Origin: CADEDH01 sp039201605
GTDB taxonomy: Bacteria > Actinomycetota > Acidimicrobiia > Acidimicrobiales > SZUA-35
Direction: 5' to 3'
Assembly (NCBI GenBank): GCA_039201605.1
Contig: JBCCRO010000017.1
Span: 40,325-104,324 of the forward strand
DNA: 64,000 bases
Shown: piece by piece, positions 35,707 through 44,391 of the stretch
Position numbering within the stretch: position 1 is the first letter of the stretch
Layout of the letters: each line of letters begins with the position of its first letter
The notes under the pieces: model-generated
The model's database searches: none
Seen by the model: the letters and a program-made list of their open reading frames with translations, nothing else
Told to the model about the DNA's origin: nothing
Made by a program: the position numbers and the translations under genes

Positions 35707-35738
35707 CCGCCGCCGGCTGCGGCTGCGGTCGGCGGCGG
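35707..35738. terminator. GC-rich hairpin between converging genes
   Basis: CCGCCGCCG (35707-35715) and CGGCGGCGG (35730-35738) form a perfect 9-bp stem between the stops of DUF6687 (35698) and the oligopeptidase (35739). Probable bidirectional terminator. Confidence 0.6.
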
Positions 35739-37799
35739 TCAGTCGACCAGGCGCTCGGTGAGGTAGGTGAACTCCAGCGCCACCCGACGGGCCCGCTCGA
35801 TCTGGGTGGTCGCGGCGCCGTGCCCACCGTCGATGTTCTCGAAATACCAGAACGGCTTGCCCGCCTCCTCGAACCGCTTGGCCATCTTGCGGGCATGACC
35901 GGGGTGGACCCGGTCGTCCTTGGTCGAGGTGACGAAGAACGGGATCGGGTAGTCGGCCTCGCCGTTGAACCGGTGGTAGGGCGAGATCGTCTCCAGGAAG
36001 GCCCGCTCCTCGGGGACCTCGGGCGAGCCGTACTCGTCGACCCACGAGGCCCCGGCCAGGAGGAGGTGGTAGCGGAGCATGTCGAGCAGCGGTACCTGCA
36101 CCACCACCGCCCGCCACAGGTCGGGCCGCTGGGTGAGCATCACGCCCATGAGCAGGCCACCGTTGGAGCCGCCCATTATCCCGAGCCGGCGGGGGCTGGT
36201 CACCCCGGTCTCCACCAGGTGCTCGGCCACGGCGATGAAGTCGTCGTAGACGGTCTGCCGCTTCTGCTTGAGGCCGGCCTGGTGCCACGCCGGTCCGAAC
36301 TCGCCACCGCCCCGGATGTTGGCCACCACGAAGGCCCCGCCCCGCTCCAGCCAGAGGCGGCCGGTCGTCGGGGAGTAGGCGGGCGACATCGGGATCTCGA
36401 ACCCGCCGTAGCCGTACAGCAGGGTGGGGGTGGAGCCGTCGACGGCCAGGCCGTCGCGGTGTACCAGGAAGTAGGGGATCTCGGTGCCGTCGGTGGAGAC
36501 GGCGAACCGCTGATCGACGGTGAGACCCTCGGCGTCGAACCGAGCCGGCGCCGCCCGCACGAGCCGGGGCGGGGCGTCCTCGTCGACCTCGGCGTGCAGG
36601 AGGGAATCGGGGGTGAGGTAGTCCTCGTAGCCGATGAGGATGGTCGTCTCCTCCTCGTCGGCGAAGACCACGTTGGCCTCGCCCCGACCCGGCAGCTCCA
36701 CCGGATCAAGGCCCCACCCGGAGCCCTGGTCGTCGCCGACGGCTCCAGGTTCCAGCCAGGCCAGCTGCGATACCACGGTGTCGGCGTAGGCCAGGAGCAC
36801 CCGGCCCTTGGACACCGCCACCCCCTTGACCGCCTGACGGTCGCCGGGCCGGAACACCAGCTCGGCTCCGGAGCCGGGACTGTCGGCATCGAGCACGGTG
36901 GCCAGGTCGAGGGCGATGAGATCGCCGCTGCGGAACTCGCCCTCGGGGGCCGACCAGTCCTCCTGGAGGGTGGCGAGCAGACGGTCCTCGAACAGGCCGA
37001 CCAGGTCGGCCTTGCCCGGCAGCGGGATCACCACCGGGTCCGCCCCGTCGGGGAACAACACGTAGGACCCGCTGAAGAACGTCTCGCGCCGCACGGCGCC
37101 GGCGAGCTTCGACCCGTCGGTCCGGGGCAGCACCAGCGGCCAGACGCCCACGTCGGTCGTCTCGCCCCGGAACAGCTCCTCGGCCTCGGCCAGGGCCTGG
37201 CCCCGCCGCCACCGGCGGACCGAGCTCGGGTAACCCGACTCGGTGGTGGTGCCGTCGTTCCAGTCGGTGGCGATCAGCACGGTGTCGGGGTCGAGCCAGC
37301 CCACCGCCTGCTTGGCCTCGGGCGAGAGGAAGCCGTCGTCGACGAAGCCGCCGGCCTCGATGTCGTACTCCCGTACGGTGGTGGCGTCCCGCCCCCCGAT
37401 CGACAACGACAGGAGGTAGCGGCCGTTGGGTCGCCCCTTCCGGCGGTAGGCCTGGGCCCCGGCGAAGACCCAGTTCTCCTCCTCGGAGGCCGCAAGGGCG
37501 TCGATGTCGAGCAGGAGCTCCCAGTCGGGGGCGTCGGCCAGGTAGGACTCGGCCGTCGTCCGCCGCCAGATGCCCTTCACGTGTTCGTCGTCCTGCCAGA
37601 AGTTGTAGGCCCAGCCGTCCCGGATCGAGCTGTAGGGGATGCGGTCGGCGGCGGTGAGGGCGTCGGTCGCCGCCTCCAGGAACCCGTCGTGGACGGTGTG
37701 GTCCTCGAGAGCGGCGAGCGTTCGGGCGTTCTGTGCTCGGACCCAGTCGAGGGCTCGCTCGCCCTCGACCGCCTCGAGCCAGTCATGGCTGTCTGTCAC
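35739..37799 (-). CDS. Prolyl oligopeptidase family serine peptidase (S9)
   Basis: 686 residues from GTG 37799. N-terminal seven-bladed propeller (about 60-420), then the alpha/beta hydrolase domain: nucleophile GIMGGSNGGLLMG, Asp in STKDDRVHPGHARKM, His in NIDGGHGAATT. All three catalytic residues are present; no signal peptide, so cytoplasmic. Cleaves short peptides after proline in characterised relatives. The open frame extends past 37799, but upstream sequence lacks family similarity and overlaps the MerR operator. Confidence 0.9.
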   Translation of the reverse strand: MTDSHDWLEAVEGERALDWVRAQNARTLAALEDHTVHDGFLEAATDALTAADRIPYSSIRDGWAYNFWQDDEHVKGIWRRTTAESYLADAPDWELLLDIDALAASEEENWVFAGAQAYRRKGRPNGRYLLSLSIGGRDATTVREYDIEAGGFVDDGFLSPEAKQAVGWLDPDTVLIATDWNDGTTTESGYPSSVRRWRRGQALAEAEELFRGETTDVGVWPLVLPRTDGSKLAGAVRRETFFSGSYVLFPDGADPVVIPLPGKADLVGLFEDRLLATLQEDWSAPEGEFRSGDLIALDLATVLDADSPGSGAELVFRPGDRQAVKGVAVSKGRVLLAYADTVVSQLAWLEPGAVGDDQGSGWGLDPVELPGRGEANVVFADEEETTILIGYEDYLTPDSLLHAEVDEDAPPRLVRAAPARFDAEGLTVDQRFAVSTDGTEIPYFLVHRDGLAVDGSTPTLLYGYGGFEIPMSPAYSPTTGRLWLERGGAFVVANIRGGGEFGPAWHQAGLKQKRQTVYDDFIAVAEHLVETGVTSPRRLGIMGGSNGGLLMGVMLTQRPDLWRAVVVQVPLLDMLRYHLLLAGASWVDEYGSPEVPEERAFLETISPYHRFNGEADYPIPFFVTSTKDDRVHPGHARKMAKRFEEAGKPFWYFENIDGGHGAATTQIERARRVALEFTYLTERLVD

Positions 37800-37847
37800 C
37801 CCGATGACGGTAGCCCTCGGCCGGGGCTCGATCCGACCCGGGCCTTG

Positions 37848-37867
37848 ACCTGGAGCGCACTCCAGGT
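37848..37867 (+). promoter_or_regulatory. MerR-type operator/promoter
   Basis: Perfect inverted repeat ACCTGGAG (37848-37855), CGCA, CTCCAGGT (37860-37867), directly joined to a -35 TTGACC at 37845. MerR regulators bind such dyads between -35 and -10. It lies 14 bp before the MerR start, so autoregulation is likely. Confidence 0.75.
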
Positions 37868-37881
37868 TGTTCACTGGAGGC

Positions 37882-38277
37882 ATGGACACCACGGAGGCCA
37901 CGGGAAAGCTGCTCACCCCGCAGGAGATGGTCGAGCGCACGGGTGTGTCGGTCGACACACTCCGCTACTACGAGCGTGAGGGCCTGCTCGGCGCCGTCCA
38001 GCGGGCGTCAAACGGACACCGGCGGTACCTGGAGAACGACGTGCTGTGGGTGCAGGTGCTTCGCTGCCTGCGCGAGACCGGCATGTCGATGGAGGACCTG
38101 CGCCGCTACTGCGAGCTGGGAGCCGCCGGTGAGGCCACCGACGCCGCCCGCTACGAACTGCTGCTGGCCCACCGGCGGGTGGTCGAGCAGCAGATGCGGG
38201 ACCTCGAAGCAGCGCTCGAACTCATCGAGCACAAGCTGGCCCACTACCCCCAGCATCACACCGGTCGCTCGACCTAG
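37882..38277 (+). CDS. MerR-family transcriptional regulator
   Basis: 131 residues from ATG 37882 with a tggagg ribosome site. Winged HTH: LTPQEMVERTGVSVDTLRYY, EREGLLGAVQRASNGHRRYL, then the dimerisation coiled coil (VVEQQMRDLEAALELIEHKL). No Cys cluster, so not a metal or redox MerR; more like AdhR/NmlR-type aldehyde-responsive regulators. Precedes an aldo/keto reductase gene by 98 bp, which fits that idea. Confidence 0.88.
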   Translation: MDTTEATGKLLTPQEMVERTGVSVDTLRYYEREGLLGAVQRASNGHRRYLENDVLWVQVLRCLRETGMSMEDLRRYCELGAAGEATDAARYELLLAHRRVVEQQMRDLEAALELIEHKLAHYPQHHTGRST

Positions 38278-38375
38278 GCCCCGCACCGTCCATCGCATCC
38301 ACCACCGGCATCGGCCGGTGCCCAAGACAACCGGCGCGCCCACACGACGACGCGCCCACCGAAAAGGAGAACACC

Positions 38376-39431
38376 ATGGCCTTCGGCGCCAACGACACCC
38401 ACCCCTACGTCCAGCTCGGCACCAGCGGGCTGTTCGTCTATCACGTCGGTCTCGGCACGATGCAGTTCGGCTGGTCGGTCGACGAGGCCGGATCCCACGC
38501 CGTGCTCGACGCCTACGTCGAGCAGGGAGGCAACTTCATCGACACCGCCGACTGCTACAGCTCGTGGGCCTCCCGCATGGGCGGTCCCGTCAACCCCGGC
38601 GGCGTGTCGGAGGAGATCATCGGCTCCTGGCTCAAGGGCCGGGGCCAACGCGACGACCTGGTCATCGCCACCAAGGTCCGCGCCGCCATGGGGGTCGAGT
38701 TCAGCGACCACCGGGGAACGGCCCGCCAGCGGGAGGGCCTCAGCCGACGATGGATTATCCAGGCCTGCGAGGACAGCCTGCGCCGCCTCGGGGTCGATCA
38801 CATCGACCTGTACCAAGCCCATTTCATCGACCCGCTGGTCCCGATCGAGGAGACGATGTCGGCCTTCACCGACCTGGTCCGACAGGGCAAGGTCCGCTAC
38901 CTGGGCTGTTCCAACTACAGCGCCTGGCGGCTGATGGAGGCCCTGGCCGCCTCCGACCGACGGGATCTGGAGCGGTACGTGTCGATCCAGCCCGAGTACA
39001 ACCTGTTGAACCCGATCCGGAGCCATGTCGAGATGGAGTTGGCGCCGATGTGCGCCGCCCACGGCATCGGCATGGTGCCCTACAGCCCTCTGGCCGGCGG
39101 CGTCCTCACCGGGAAGTACCGGCGGGAGGCCCCGCTGCCCGACAGCGTTCGGGCCGAGGAGAACACCAACAGCCGGGCCGTCGAGGCCAACTGGGACGTC
39201 ATCGAGGCCGTGGTCGAGGCGGCGGCGGAGACCGGTCGCTCACCGGCATCGGTGGCCGTCGGTTGGCTGTTGGCCAAGCCATGGGTGACGTCGCCGATCC
39301 TGGGGGCCAATCGTCCCCAGCAGTTGATCGACACCATGAACGGCCTGTCGGAGCCCCTCGACCCCGACGTGGTCGCCCGCCTCGACAAGGTGAGCGACTT
39401 CGAGCGGAGCCGGGCCTCGCTGGAGACCTGA
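38376..39431 (+). CDS. Aldo/keto reductase
   Basis: 351 residues. (beta/alpha)8 NAD(P)H-dependent oxidoreductase: GNFIDTADCYSSW (catalytic Asp and Tyr), ATKVRAAMGVEF (catalytic Lys), GVDHIDLYQAHFIDP (His), RYLGCSNYSAWRLMEAL, and VPYSPLAGGVLTGKYRRE typical of the AKR11/YajO-type group. The ATG is preceded by aaaggag. Likely reduces an aldehyde or ketone; probably regulated with the upstream MerR gene. Confidence 0.9.
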   Translation: MAFGANDTHPYVQLGTSGLFVYHVGLGTMQFGWSVDEAGSHAVLDAYVEQGGNFIDTADCYSSWASRMGGPVNPGGVSEEIIGSWLKGRGQRDDLVIATKVRAAMGVEFSDHRGTARQREGLSRRWIIQACEDSLRRLGVDHIDLYQAHFIDPLVPIEETMSAFTDLVRQGKVRYLGCSNYSAWRLMEALAASDRRDLERYVSIQPEYNLLNPIRSHVEMELAPMCAAHGIGMVPYSPLAGGVLTGKYRREAPLPDSVRAEENTNSRAVEANWDVIEAVVEAAAETGRSPASVAVGWLLAKPWVTSPILGANRPQQLIDTMNGLSEPLDPDVVARLDKVSDFERSRASLET

Positions 39432-39460
39432 GGTCGGCGGGGCGGGGTTAGCCTGCGGGC

Positions 39461-40162
39461 ATGTTGACCGAGACCCCGGCCGCCGTCCGCTCCCGCCTGG
39501 CCATCGCCCTCGACGTGGCGACGGTGGCCGAGGCCGAGCGGTTGGCGGCCGCCGTCGCCCCCCATATCGGGGTGGCCAAGGTGGGCCTGCAGCTGTTCTC
39601 GGTGGCCGGACCGTCGGCGGTCGAAGCGATCGAGCGGGCCGGGCTCGACGTACTCCTCGACCTGAAGCTGCACGACATCCCCAACACCGTCGGGGCCGCC
39701 GCCCGCGAGCTGGGCCGCCTCGGCGTCCGCTACGTCACCTCGCACACCCAGGGCGGTGAGGTGATGCTGCGGGCCGCCGTCGAGGGTTTGGCCGAAGGCG
39801 CCGCCGCCGCCGGGGCCGAGGCGCCGATGGTGTTGGCGGTCACGGTGCTCACGTCCGACACCGACGCCACGCCCGAGGTGCTGACCGAGCGGGTGGACGT
39901 GGCCCGAGCCGCCGGGTGCGGTGTGGTGTGCGCCGTCCCCGACCTGCCCGTGGTCCGGGCGGCGGCGCCCGATATCTTCACCCTGACGCCGGGTATCCGC
40001 CTGGCCGGCGGCGACGCCCACGATCAGGCCCGGGTGGCCACTCCCGGTTCGGCCGTGGCCGCCGGCAGCGACCTGCTGGTGATCGGGCGGGCGGTGTCGG
40101 CCGCCCCCGATCCGGTGGACGCCGCCGCCCGGGTCGCCGCCGAGGTGGCCGAGGTCGCCTAG
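39461..40162 (+). CDS. pyrF: Orotidine 5'-phosphate decarboxylase
   Basis: 233 residues, the usual length of bacterial PyrF. Last step of UMP synthesis. LAIALDVATVAEAERLA holds the first conserved Asp, VLLDLKLHDIPNTV is the DxKxxD catalytic site, and TPGIRLAGGDAHDQARVATP the phosphate-binding loop before IGRAV. Complete. It stands alone, without other pyr genes, and overlaps the converging DUF427 gene by 4 bp. Confidence 0.93.
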   Translation: MLTETPAAVRSRLAIALDVATVAEAERLAAAVAPHIGVAKVGLQLFSVAGPSAVEAIERAGLDVLLDLKLHDIPNTVGAAARELGRLGVRYVTSHTQGGEVMLRAAVEGLAEGAAAAGAEAPMVLAVTVLTSDTDATPEVLTERVDVARAAGCGVVCAVPDLPVVRAAAPDIFTLTPGIRLAGGDAHDQARVATPGSAVAAGSDLLVIGRAVSAAPDPVDAAARVAAEVAEVA

Positions 40163-40797
40163 CTGAACTTGGTCCTCGGCGAGGTCAGGCGTTCGCCGTC
40201 GATGATGAGGTCGACCTTCTCGTTGTAGAAGCAGATCAGGCCCTTCACCGGGGCCGACTCGGGCAGCGGCTCGTCGTAGCCCCAGGCCAGATCGACGTGG
40301 TCGGTCCCGTCGACCGTCACCGTCCAGTAGCGGGCCACCCCCTTGTACGGGCAGCCGCTGGAGGTGTCGGTGGGGGTGAGGTGCTCGGCCCGGACGTCCT
40401 CGGGGGGTAGGTAGTAGCGGGGTGGGAGGCCGGTTTCGTAGAGGATGGTCGGGCGGTGGGAGTCGGCAACCATGACGCCGTCGACCTCCACCACGACGTG
40501 GCGACTGGACGGTTGTGCGTCGACCCGCCGGTAGGGGTCGCGGGGGTGGACGTAGACCTCCTCGTCCTCCTCGAACCAGCGCTCGACCGATGACCAGTCG
40601 ATCTTCACGTGATCGGGGAGCTCATCGATCGTGGTCGTGGCCAGGGTGTCATCGTGGACATCGCTGGTCGGGATGTACCAGTACGGGTAGTACTCGTGTT
40701 CCCACACCAGCTGGGCGGCCTTGGTGTCGACCACGGTGCGGTCGCCGATGCGACCCCGGATCCACTTGGGCGTCGGTTCGATCTTCAGCGGGCTCAT
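40159..40797 (-). CDS. DUF427 domain protein
   Basis: 212 residues from ATG 40797. Two DUF427-like beta repeats: KWIRGRIGDRTVVDTKAAQL with YWYIPTSDV, and HVVVEVDGVMVADSHRPTIL with LPPRYYLPPEDV, SGCPYKGVARYWTV. The family is a small beta-tent fold of unknown function. The open frame runs further back to 41019, but that extra part lies in a hairpin-rich non-coding region and is excluded. Confidence 0.82.
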   Translation of the reverse strand: MSPLKIEPTPKWIRGRIGDRTVVDTKAAQLVWEHEYYPYWYIPTSDVHDDTLATTTIDELPDHVKIDWSSVERWFEEDEEVYVHPRDPYRRVDAQPSSRHVVVEVDGVMVADSHRPTILYETGLPPRYYLPPEDVRAEHLTPTDTSSGCPYKGVARYWTVTVDGTDHVDLAWGYDEPLPESAPVKGLICFYNEKVDLIIDGERLTSPRTKFS

Positions 40798-40840
40798 GGG
40801 GTGAGCAACGCCGCCGAGCCCCGCCGGATTCCTCCACACC

Positions 40841-41016
40841 GAATCTCCCGCGCCGGAGCGACAAACCGTTGAGGTTCCGTGCGTGCGCTTGCAGTGCCGC
40901 TGCCGTGGCGTTGGTGGCGTTTGGGGTCTGCGGGTGCGCCACTCTCGAATCACCCGCGTCGGAGCGACAACGGGTGGGGCGAACCACCCGGTTGTCGCTG
41001 CGAGGCGGGAGGGATT
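40841..41016. repeat. Repeated palindromic element in a 258-bp intergenic region
   Basis: A 24-nt motif beginning GAATCTCCCGCGCCGGAGCG (40841-40864) recurs as GAATCACCCGCGTCGGAGCG (40947-40970). The second copy is followed by GGGTGG (40972-40977), loop, CCACCC (40984-40989) and then a reverse-complement copy (40991-41016, ending GGGATTC), forming a long nested hairpin. Probably an extragenic palindromic repeat or terminator for the upstream VOC gene. No convincing gene in this gap. Confidence 0.6.
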
Positions 41017-41055
41017 CATGAACTGCCTCGGGGGAGGCGCCGGTGCGTGCCGATC

Positions 41056-41421
41056 TCAGGCGAGTGGTTCGAGCAGCTCGATCCGATTGCCGAAGGGGTC
41101 GTCGACGTACACCCGATCGAACCCCTCCAGAGGCTCGTCGTCCCGGAGGACGGCCCCCGCCGCCCGCAGCCGATCGACAAGCGCCGGCAGATCGCTGACC
41201 AGGAGCGCCGGGTGGGCCTTGCCGGCCGGCGTGAACCCGGGGTCGACACCGAGATGGATCTTCACCCGGTCCGACTCGAACCAGCAACCCCCTCGAACGG
41301 CCAGATGCGGCGGCTTCGCCACCTGCGGCACCTCCAGCAAGCCCTGGTAGAACCGCACCGCCTCATCCTCGCCACCGGCGGGCATGGCCAGCTGCACGTG
41401 ATGGATGGCGTCGATCGGCAC
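41056..41421 (-). CDS. VOC/glyoxalase-family protein
   Basis: 121 residues with two beta-alpha-beta-beta-beta modules: AIHHVQLAMPAGGEDEAVRF and RVYVDDPFGNRIELLEP, with metal-ligand candidates His8, His56 and the C-terminal Glu. Typical single-domain VOC protein; substrate unknown. Separated from the upstream YHYH gene by a strong hairpin, so likely transcribed apart from it. Confidence 0.82.
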   Translation of the reverse strand: MPIDAIHHVQLAMPAGGEDEAVRFYQGLLEVPQVAKPPHLAVRGGCWFESDRVKIHLGVDPGFTPAGKAHPALLVSDLPALVDRLRAAGAVLRDDEPLEGFDRVYVDDPFGNRIELLEPLA

Positions 41422-41439
41422 AGGCCGAGGATAGCGCTC

Positions 41440-41473
41440 GGCCCGGCTCCGGAGGGGTGGTCGGAGCCGGGCC
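41440..41473 (-). terminator. Hairpin terminator after the YHYH lipoprotein gene
   Basis: Perfect 12-bp arms GGCCCGGCTCCG (41440-41451) and CGGAGCCGGGCC (41462-41473) with a 10-nt loop, 44 bp downstream of the YHYH stop on the minus strand and before the VOC start. Confidence 0.7.
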
Positions 41474-41517
41474 GTACGAGGGCCGATCAGGGGAGGCAGG
41501 GTTCGGTCGGGGTGGGG

Positions 41518-42804
41518 CTACGGGGCCCCGCCGGGATCGGGGAGCACCGCCTCCAACTCCTCCACCGTGATCCCGAGGGCTGCGGCGGCGGCGTCGAGGT
41601 CGGGCGGGGGAGCCCCGAGGGCGGCTTCGAGCTCCGCCGCGGTGATGCCGAGGGCGGCCGCCGCCTCGGTGAGGTCGGGACCGCCCTCACCCTGGCCCTG
41701 GCCCGGCGCCTGGCCCTGACCGGGGGCGGCTCCCTCGGTACCGGCGCCCGCGCCGTCGCCGGGGGGCGCTCCACCACCGGGACCGCCGCCGCCGACGACC
41801 TCACCGTTCAGACAACGGCTGATGTAGGGGTAGGTATCGGTGAGCACGTAGGCGTACTCACCGTCGATGGTGGTGCCGTTGCACTCGTCGAGCGCACCAG
41901 CGCCCTCGACGTAGTCCCAGTCGGTGTCGTAGGTGCCGTCGGGTGCCGTGCCCTCGAGGTCGATCGTCTGACCACCGGCCGGGCCGGTGGCGGTGCACCC
42001 GGTCCCGGTGCGGGCCTCGTCGGACAGCACATAGCTCGACTCGTAGGCCCCCGACTTCGAGTAGTACATCAGGAACCCGTCGGCGGCGAAGCCGACGTGG
42101 ACCAGATCCTCGTCGCTGGCGTAGGCGTCGACCAGCAGCTCGGACACCCCGTGGTAGTGGTACTGGCCCGTGGGTTGCACGTGGGCGTTGTTGAAGTCGA
42201 GGCCGAGGTCGTACACCTCGCTGATGGCCTCGATCCGGGAGGACTCACCGCTGGTGCACGTGATGCTCTCGGCCGTACCCGGCTCGAAGGCGATCCCGTT
42301 GACCGCCACCCCCGGCTGCTGGGCGAACGTGGCGGCCCCGGTGAAGACCGGTGCCGTCGTGTACTCGAGGGTGATGTCCTGCTCGCTGATCACGTTCGGG
42401 TTGGCGGCGTTGGGGAAGTCTCCGGTGGCGTGGTCGGGGAGCGAGTTGGTCTGGATGGTCCGGGTGTCGCCGTCGATGGTGACGGTCACCATGGTGCCGG
42501 TCTCCTCGTTGGCGAGGACATAGTCCCCGGCGTAGTCGGAGGCGACGACACTGATCGTGCTGTCGCCGGCCTCGGCCGCGGCGGCTCCGGTGTCGGCCCC
42601 GCCCGAGGTGCTGTCGGAGGCGTCGCCCGAGGTGGCGGTGGCGGTGCCGCCGTCGGTGGCGGTGCCCTCGCCGTCGGCGACGGCCGGGGTGTCGGCGACG
42701 TCGCCCGCATCGGCTGCGTCGTCACCGCCGCAGGCGGCGAGCGACAGGGCCAGAAGGGGGACCACCGCCGCAGCGGCGATCCGGTTGGTGGCTGATTTGG
42801 TCAT
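41518..42804 (-). CDS. YHYH-domain lipoprotein
   Basis: 428 residues from ATG 42804. Signal peptide with lipobox SLAAC, Cys25 lipidated, then an Asp/Thr/Gly-rich linker to about 80. The central domain has GQYHYHGVSELLVDA, the motif naming the YHYH family, with FAADGFLMYYS. A Gly/Pro/Gln-rich tract and two similar helical units end the protein (AAAALGITAAELEAALG; AAAALGITVEELEAVLP). Function unknown; the motif suggests metal binding. Directly downstream of a two-component system and probably its target. Confidence 0.8.
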   Translation of the reverse strand: MTKSATNRIAAAAVVPLLALSLAACGGDDAADAGDVADTPAVADGEGTATDGGTATATSGDASDSTSGGADTGAAAAEAGDSTISVVASDYAGDYVLANEETGTMVTVTIDGDTRTIQTNSLPDHATGDFPNAANPNVISEQDITLEYTTAPVFTGAATFAQQPGVAVNGIAFEPGTAESITCTSGESSRIEAISEVYDLGLDFNNAHVQPTGQYHYHGVSELLVDAYASDEDLVHVGFAADGFLMYYSKSGAYESSYVLSDEARTGTGCTATGPAGGQTIDLEGTAPDGTYDTDWDYVEGAGALDECNGTTIDGEYAYVLTDTYPYISRCLNGEVVGGGGPGGGAPPGDGAGAGTEGAAPGQGQAPGQGQGEGGPDLTEAAAALGITAAELEAALGAPPPDLDAAAAALGITVEELEAVLPDPGGAP

Positions 42805-42814
42805 GACCAAATCA
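42793..42814. promoter_or_regulatory. Perfect 22-bp palindrome over the YHYH start codon
   Basis: TGATTTGGTCA (42793-42803) is followed by its exact reverse complement, so the palindrome is centred on the ATG at 42804-42802. It could be a repressor operator or an mRNA hairpin masking the start. A perfect AT-rich dyad of this length is unlikely by chance here. Confidence 0.55.
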
Positions 42815-42831
42815 TCGGCACCAAACCCGTG

Positions 42832-42869
42832 TTCACCCTGTGAATCCACTCACAGGTTGTTCACAGGTT
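42832..42869 (-). promoter_or_regulatory. Response-regulator-type direct repeats
   Basis: On the minus strand AACCTGTGA occurs at 42869-42861 and again at 42858-42850, an 11-bp period typical of OmpR/PhoB-family sites, followed by the dyad TTCAC..GTGAA (42844-42832). They overlap the last codons of the histidine kinase and sit 30-65 bp before the YHYH start, so the adjacent regulator may activate that gene. Confidence 0.5.
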
Positions 42870-44391
42870 TGGCGACCGAGGCCTGCGGCTCCGCCGCCCG
42901 AACGGAACCGTCGGCCACCGGCAGGCTCAGCACGAAGGTGGCACCCCCGCCCTCGGTCGGCCCGACCGACGCCCGGCCGAGGTGCTGCTCGGCGATCCGC
43001 CGGACCAGGGCCAGGCCCAGACCCGCCCCGTCGTGCGACCGACGGCTGCGGGAGGCATCGCCCCGGGTGAAGGGGAGGAACAGTTCGTCCGCCACCTCGG
43101 GGTCGACGCCCGGTCCGTGGTCGACCACCCGGATCTCGGCCCGGTCGTCGGAGGGGGCGACGATCACGTCGACCGCCACCTCGGCCGGGGTGTGATGACA
43201 GGCGTTGGCCACCAGATTGAGCACCGCCTGATGCAGCCGGTGAGGGTCGCCGACGACCACGAGGGGATCCGTGGGCACCGACAGGCCGATGGCGCGACCG
43301 GGGTGGGCGGCGCGGACATCGTGGACGACGGCCGAGGCGACGGCCCCGACGTCGACCTCCTGGGCCACGTGCTCGTCCTTCACCAGATGGAGCAGCTCGA
43401 CCACGAGCCGATGCAGACGCTCGCTCTCCGAGCCGACGCGGGCCATGGCCCGATCGACGTCCTCCCCCTGGAGCATTCCGTGGGCGTGCAGATCGCTGTA
43501 GCCCTTGAGGGCGGTGAGCGGCGTGCTCAACTCGTGGGAGGCGTCGGCCAGGAACCGCTCCATGTCGCGACGGGCCCGGTGGGCCGTGGCCGCCGAACGC
43601 TCGCGCTCGGCGATCGTGCTGCGGAGGCGGTCGAGCATCGTGGCCAGGTCGGCCGCGAGGTCGGCCGTCTCCCGAGGGCCCGACGGGGCGACGACGTCGG
43701 CGTCGAGCTCGCCGCCGGCGATCCGGTGCGCCACGTCGCCCATCCGATTGACCGGGCGGGCGACCAGACCGGCGATCGACCAGATGGCCAGCGCCTGGAG
43801 GCCGAAAAGCACGATGCCGCCGACCAGCAGATTGCGGCGGAGGCTGGCCAGGGACTCGTCGACCTGTGACAGCGACAGCGCCATGACCACCGTGGTGCCG
43901 TCGGGCCCCGGGGCGGAGCGGACCCGGTAGCGGGGTTCGGTGTCGAGCGAGATCCTCTGGGAGGTGCCCGCCAGCGGTGCCACCAGCTCGTCGGTGAGCG
44001 GCGACTCGTCGCCGACGGCCGAGAGGCGGGTGACGACGCCGTCGGATCCGATCACGAACTGCAGGGGAGCCTCGGGCCCGACCGCCCCCGACTGGCCGCC
44101 ACCCCCGTCGCCGCCGACGGTCGCCTCGGCGGTGCCCGGCGCCCCCTGGCCCGGCGGTACGCCCCGCCCACCGACGGGGCCCTCACCGGTGCCGACGGGG
44201 CCTTCACCGGTGCCGGTGCCGGCGCCGAGTTGGCCCTGCCCGATCAGGGCCCGGGCCAGCTCGTCGTCGACGAAGGCCACCAGGTCGCGCTGGACACTCC
44301 GCTCGACGAACACCCCCAGGGCCACCGCCCCGACCGACAGGAAGGCCAGCGACGGCCACAGCAGCAGCCAACGGAGCGGCAGCCGGCTCAC
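42850..44391 (-). CDS. Sensor histidine kinase (OmpR-type system)
   Basis: 513 residues from GTG 44391, overlapping the response regulator stop by 4 bp. Membrane helix about 8-29, a periplasmic domain with a Gly/Pro-rich low-complexity tract (repeats of GTGEGPVG), second helix about 190-212, HAMP, HisKA with FLADASHELSTPLTALKGYS, and HATPase with NLVANACHHTP, VDHGPGVDP and GAGLGLALVRRIA. Phosphorylates the regulator encoded before it. Signal unknown. Confidence 0.92.
   Translation of the reverse strand: MSRLPLRWLLLWPSLAFLSVGAVALGVFVERSVQRDLVAFVDDELARALIGQGQLGAGTGTGEGPVGTGEGPVGGRGVPPGQGAPGTAEATVGGDGGGGQSGAVGPEAPLQFVIGSDGVVTRLSAVGDESPLTDELVAPLAGTSQRISLDTEPRYRVRSAPGPDGTTVVMALSLSQVDESLASLRRNLLVGGIVLFGLQALAIWSIAGLVARPVNRMGDVAHRIAGGELDADVVAPSGPRETADLAADLATMLDRLRSTIAERERSAATAHRARRDMERFLADASHELSTPLTALKGYSDLHAHGMLQGEDVDRAMARVGSESERLHRLVVELLHLVKDEHVAQEVDVGAVASAVVHDVRAAHPGRAIGLSVPTDPLVVVGDPHRLHQAVLNLVANACHHTPAEVAVDVIVAPSDDRAEIRVVDHGPGVDPEVADELFLPFTRGDASRSRRSHDGAGLGLALVRRIAEQHLGRASVGPTEGGGATFVLSLPVADGSVRAAEPQASVAKPVNNL

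Noticed and set aside
40798..41019. N-terminal extension of the DUF427 frame
   Set aside because: The sequence is hairpin-forming and repeated, without DUF427 similarity; the ATG at 40797 gives a normal protein.
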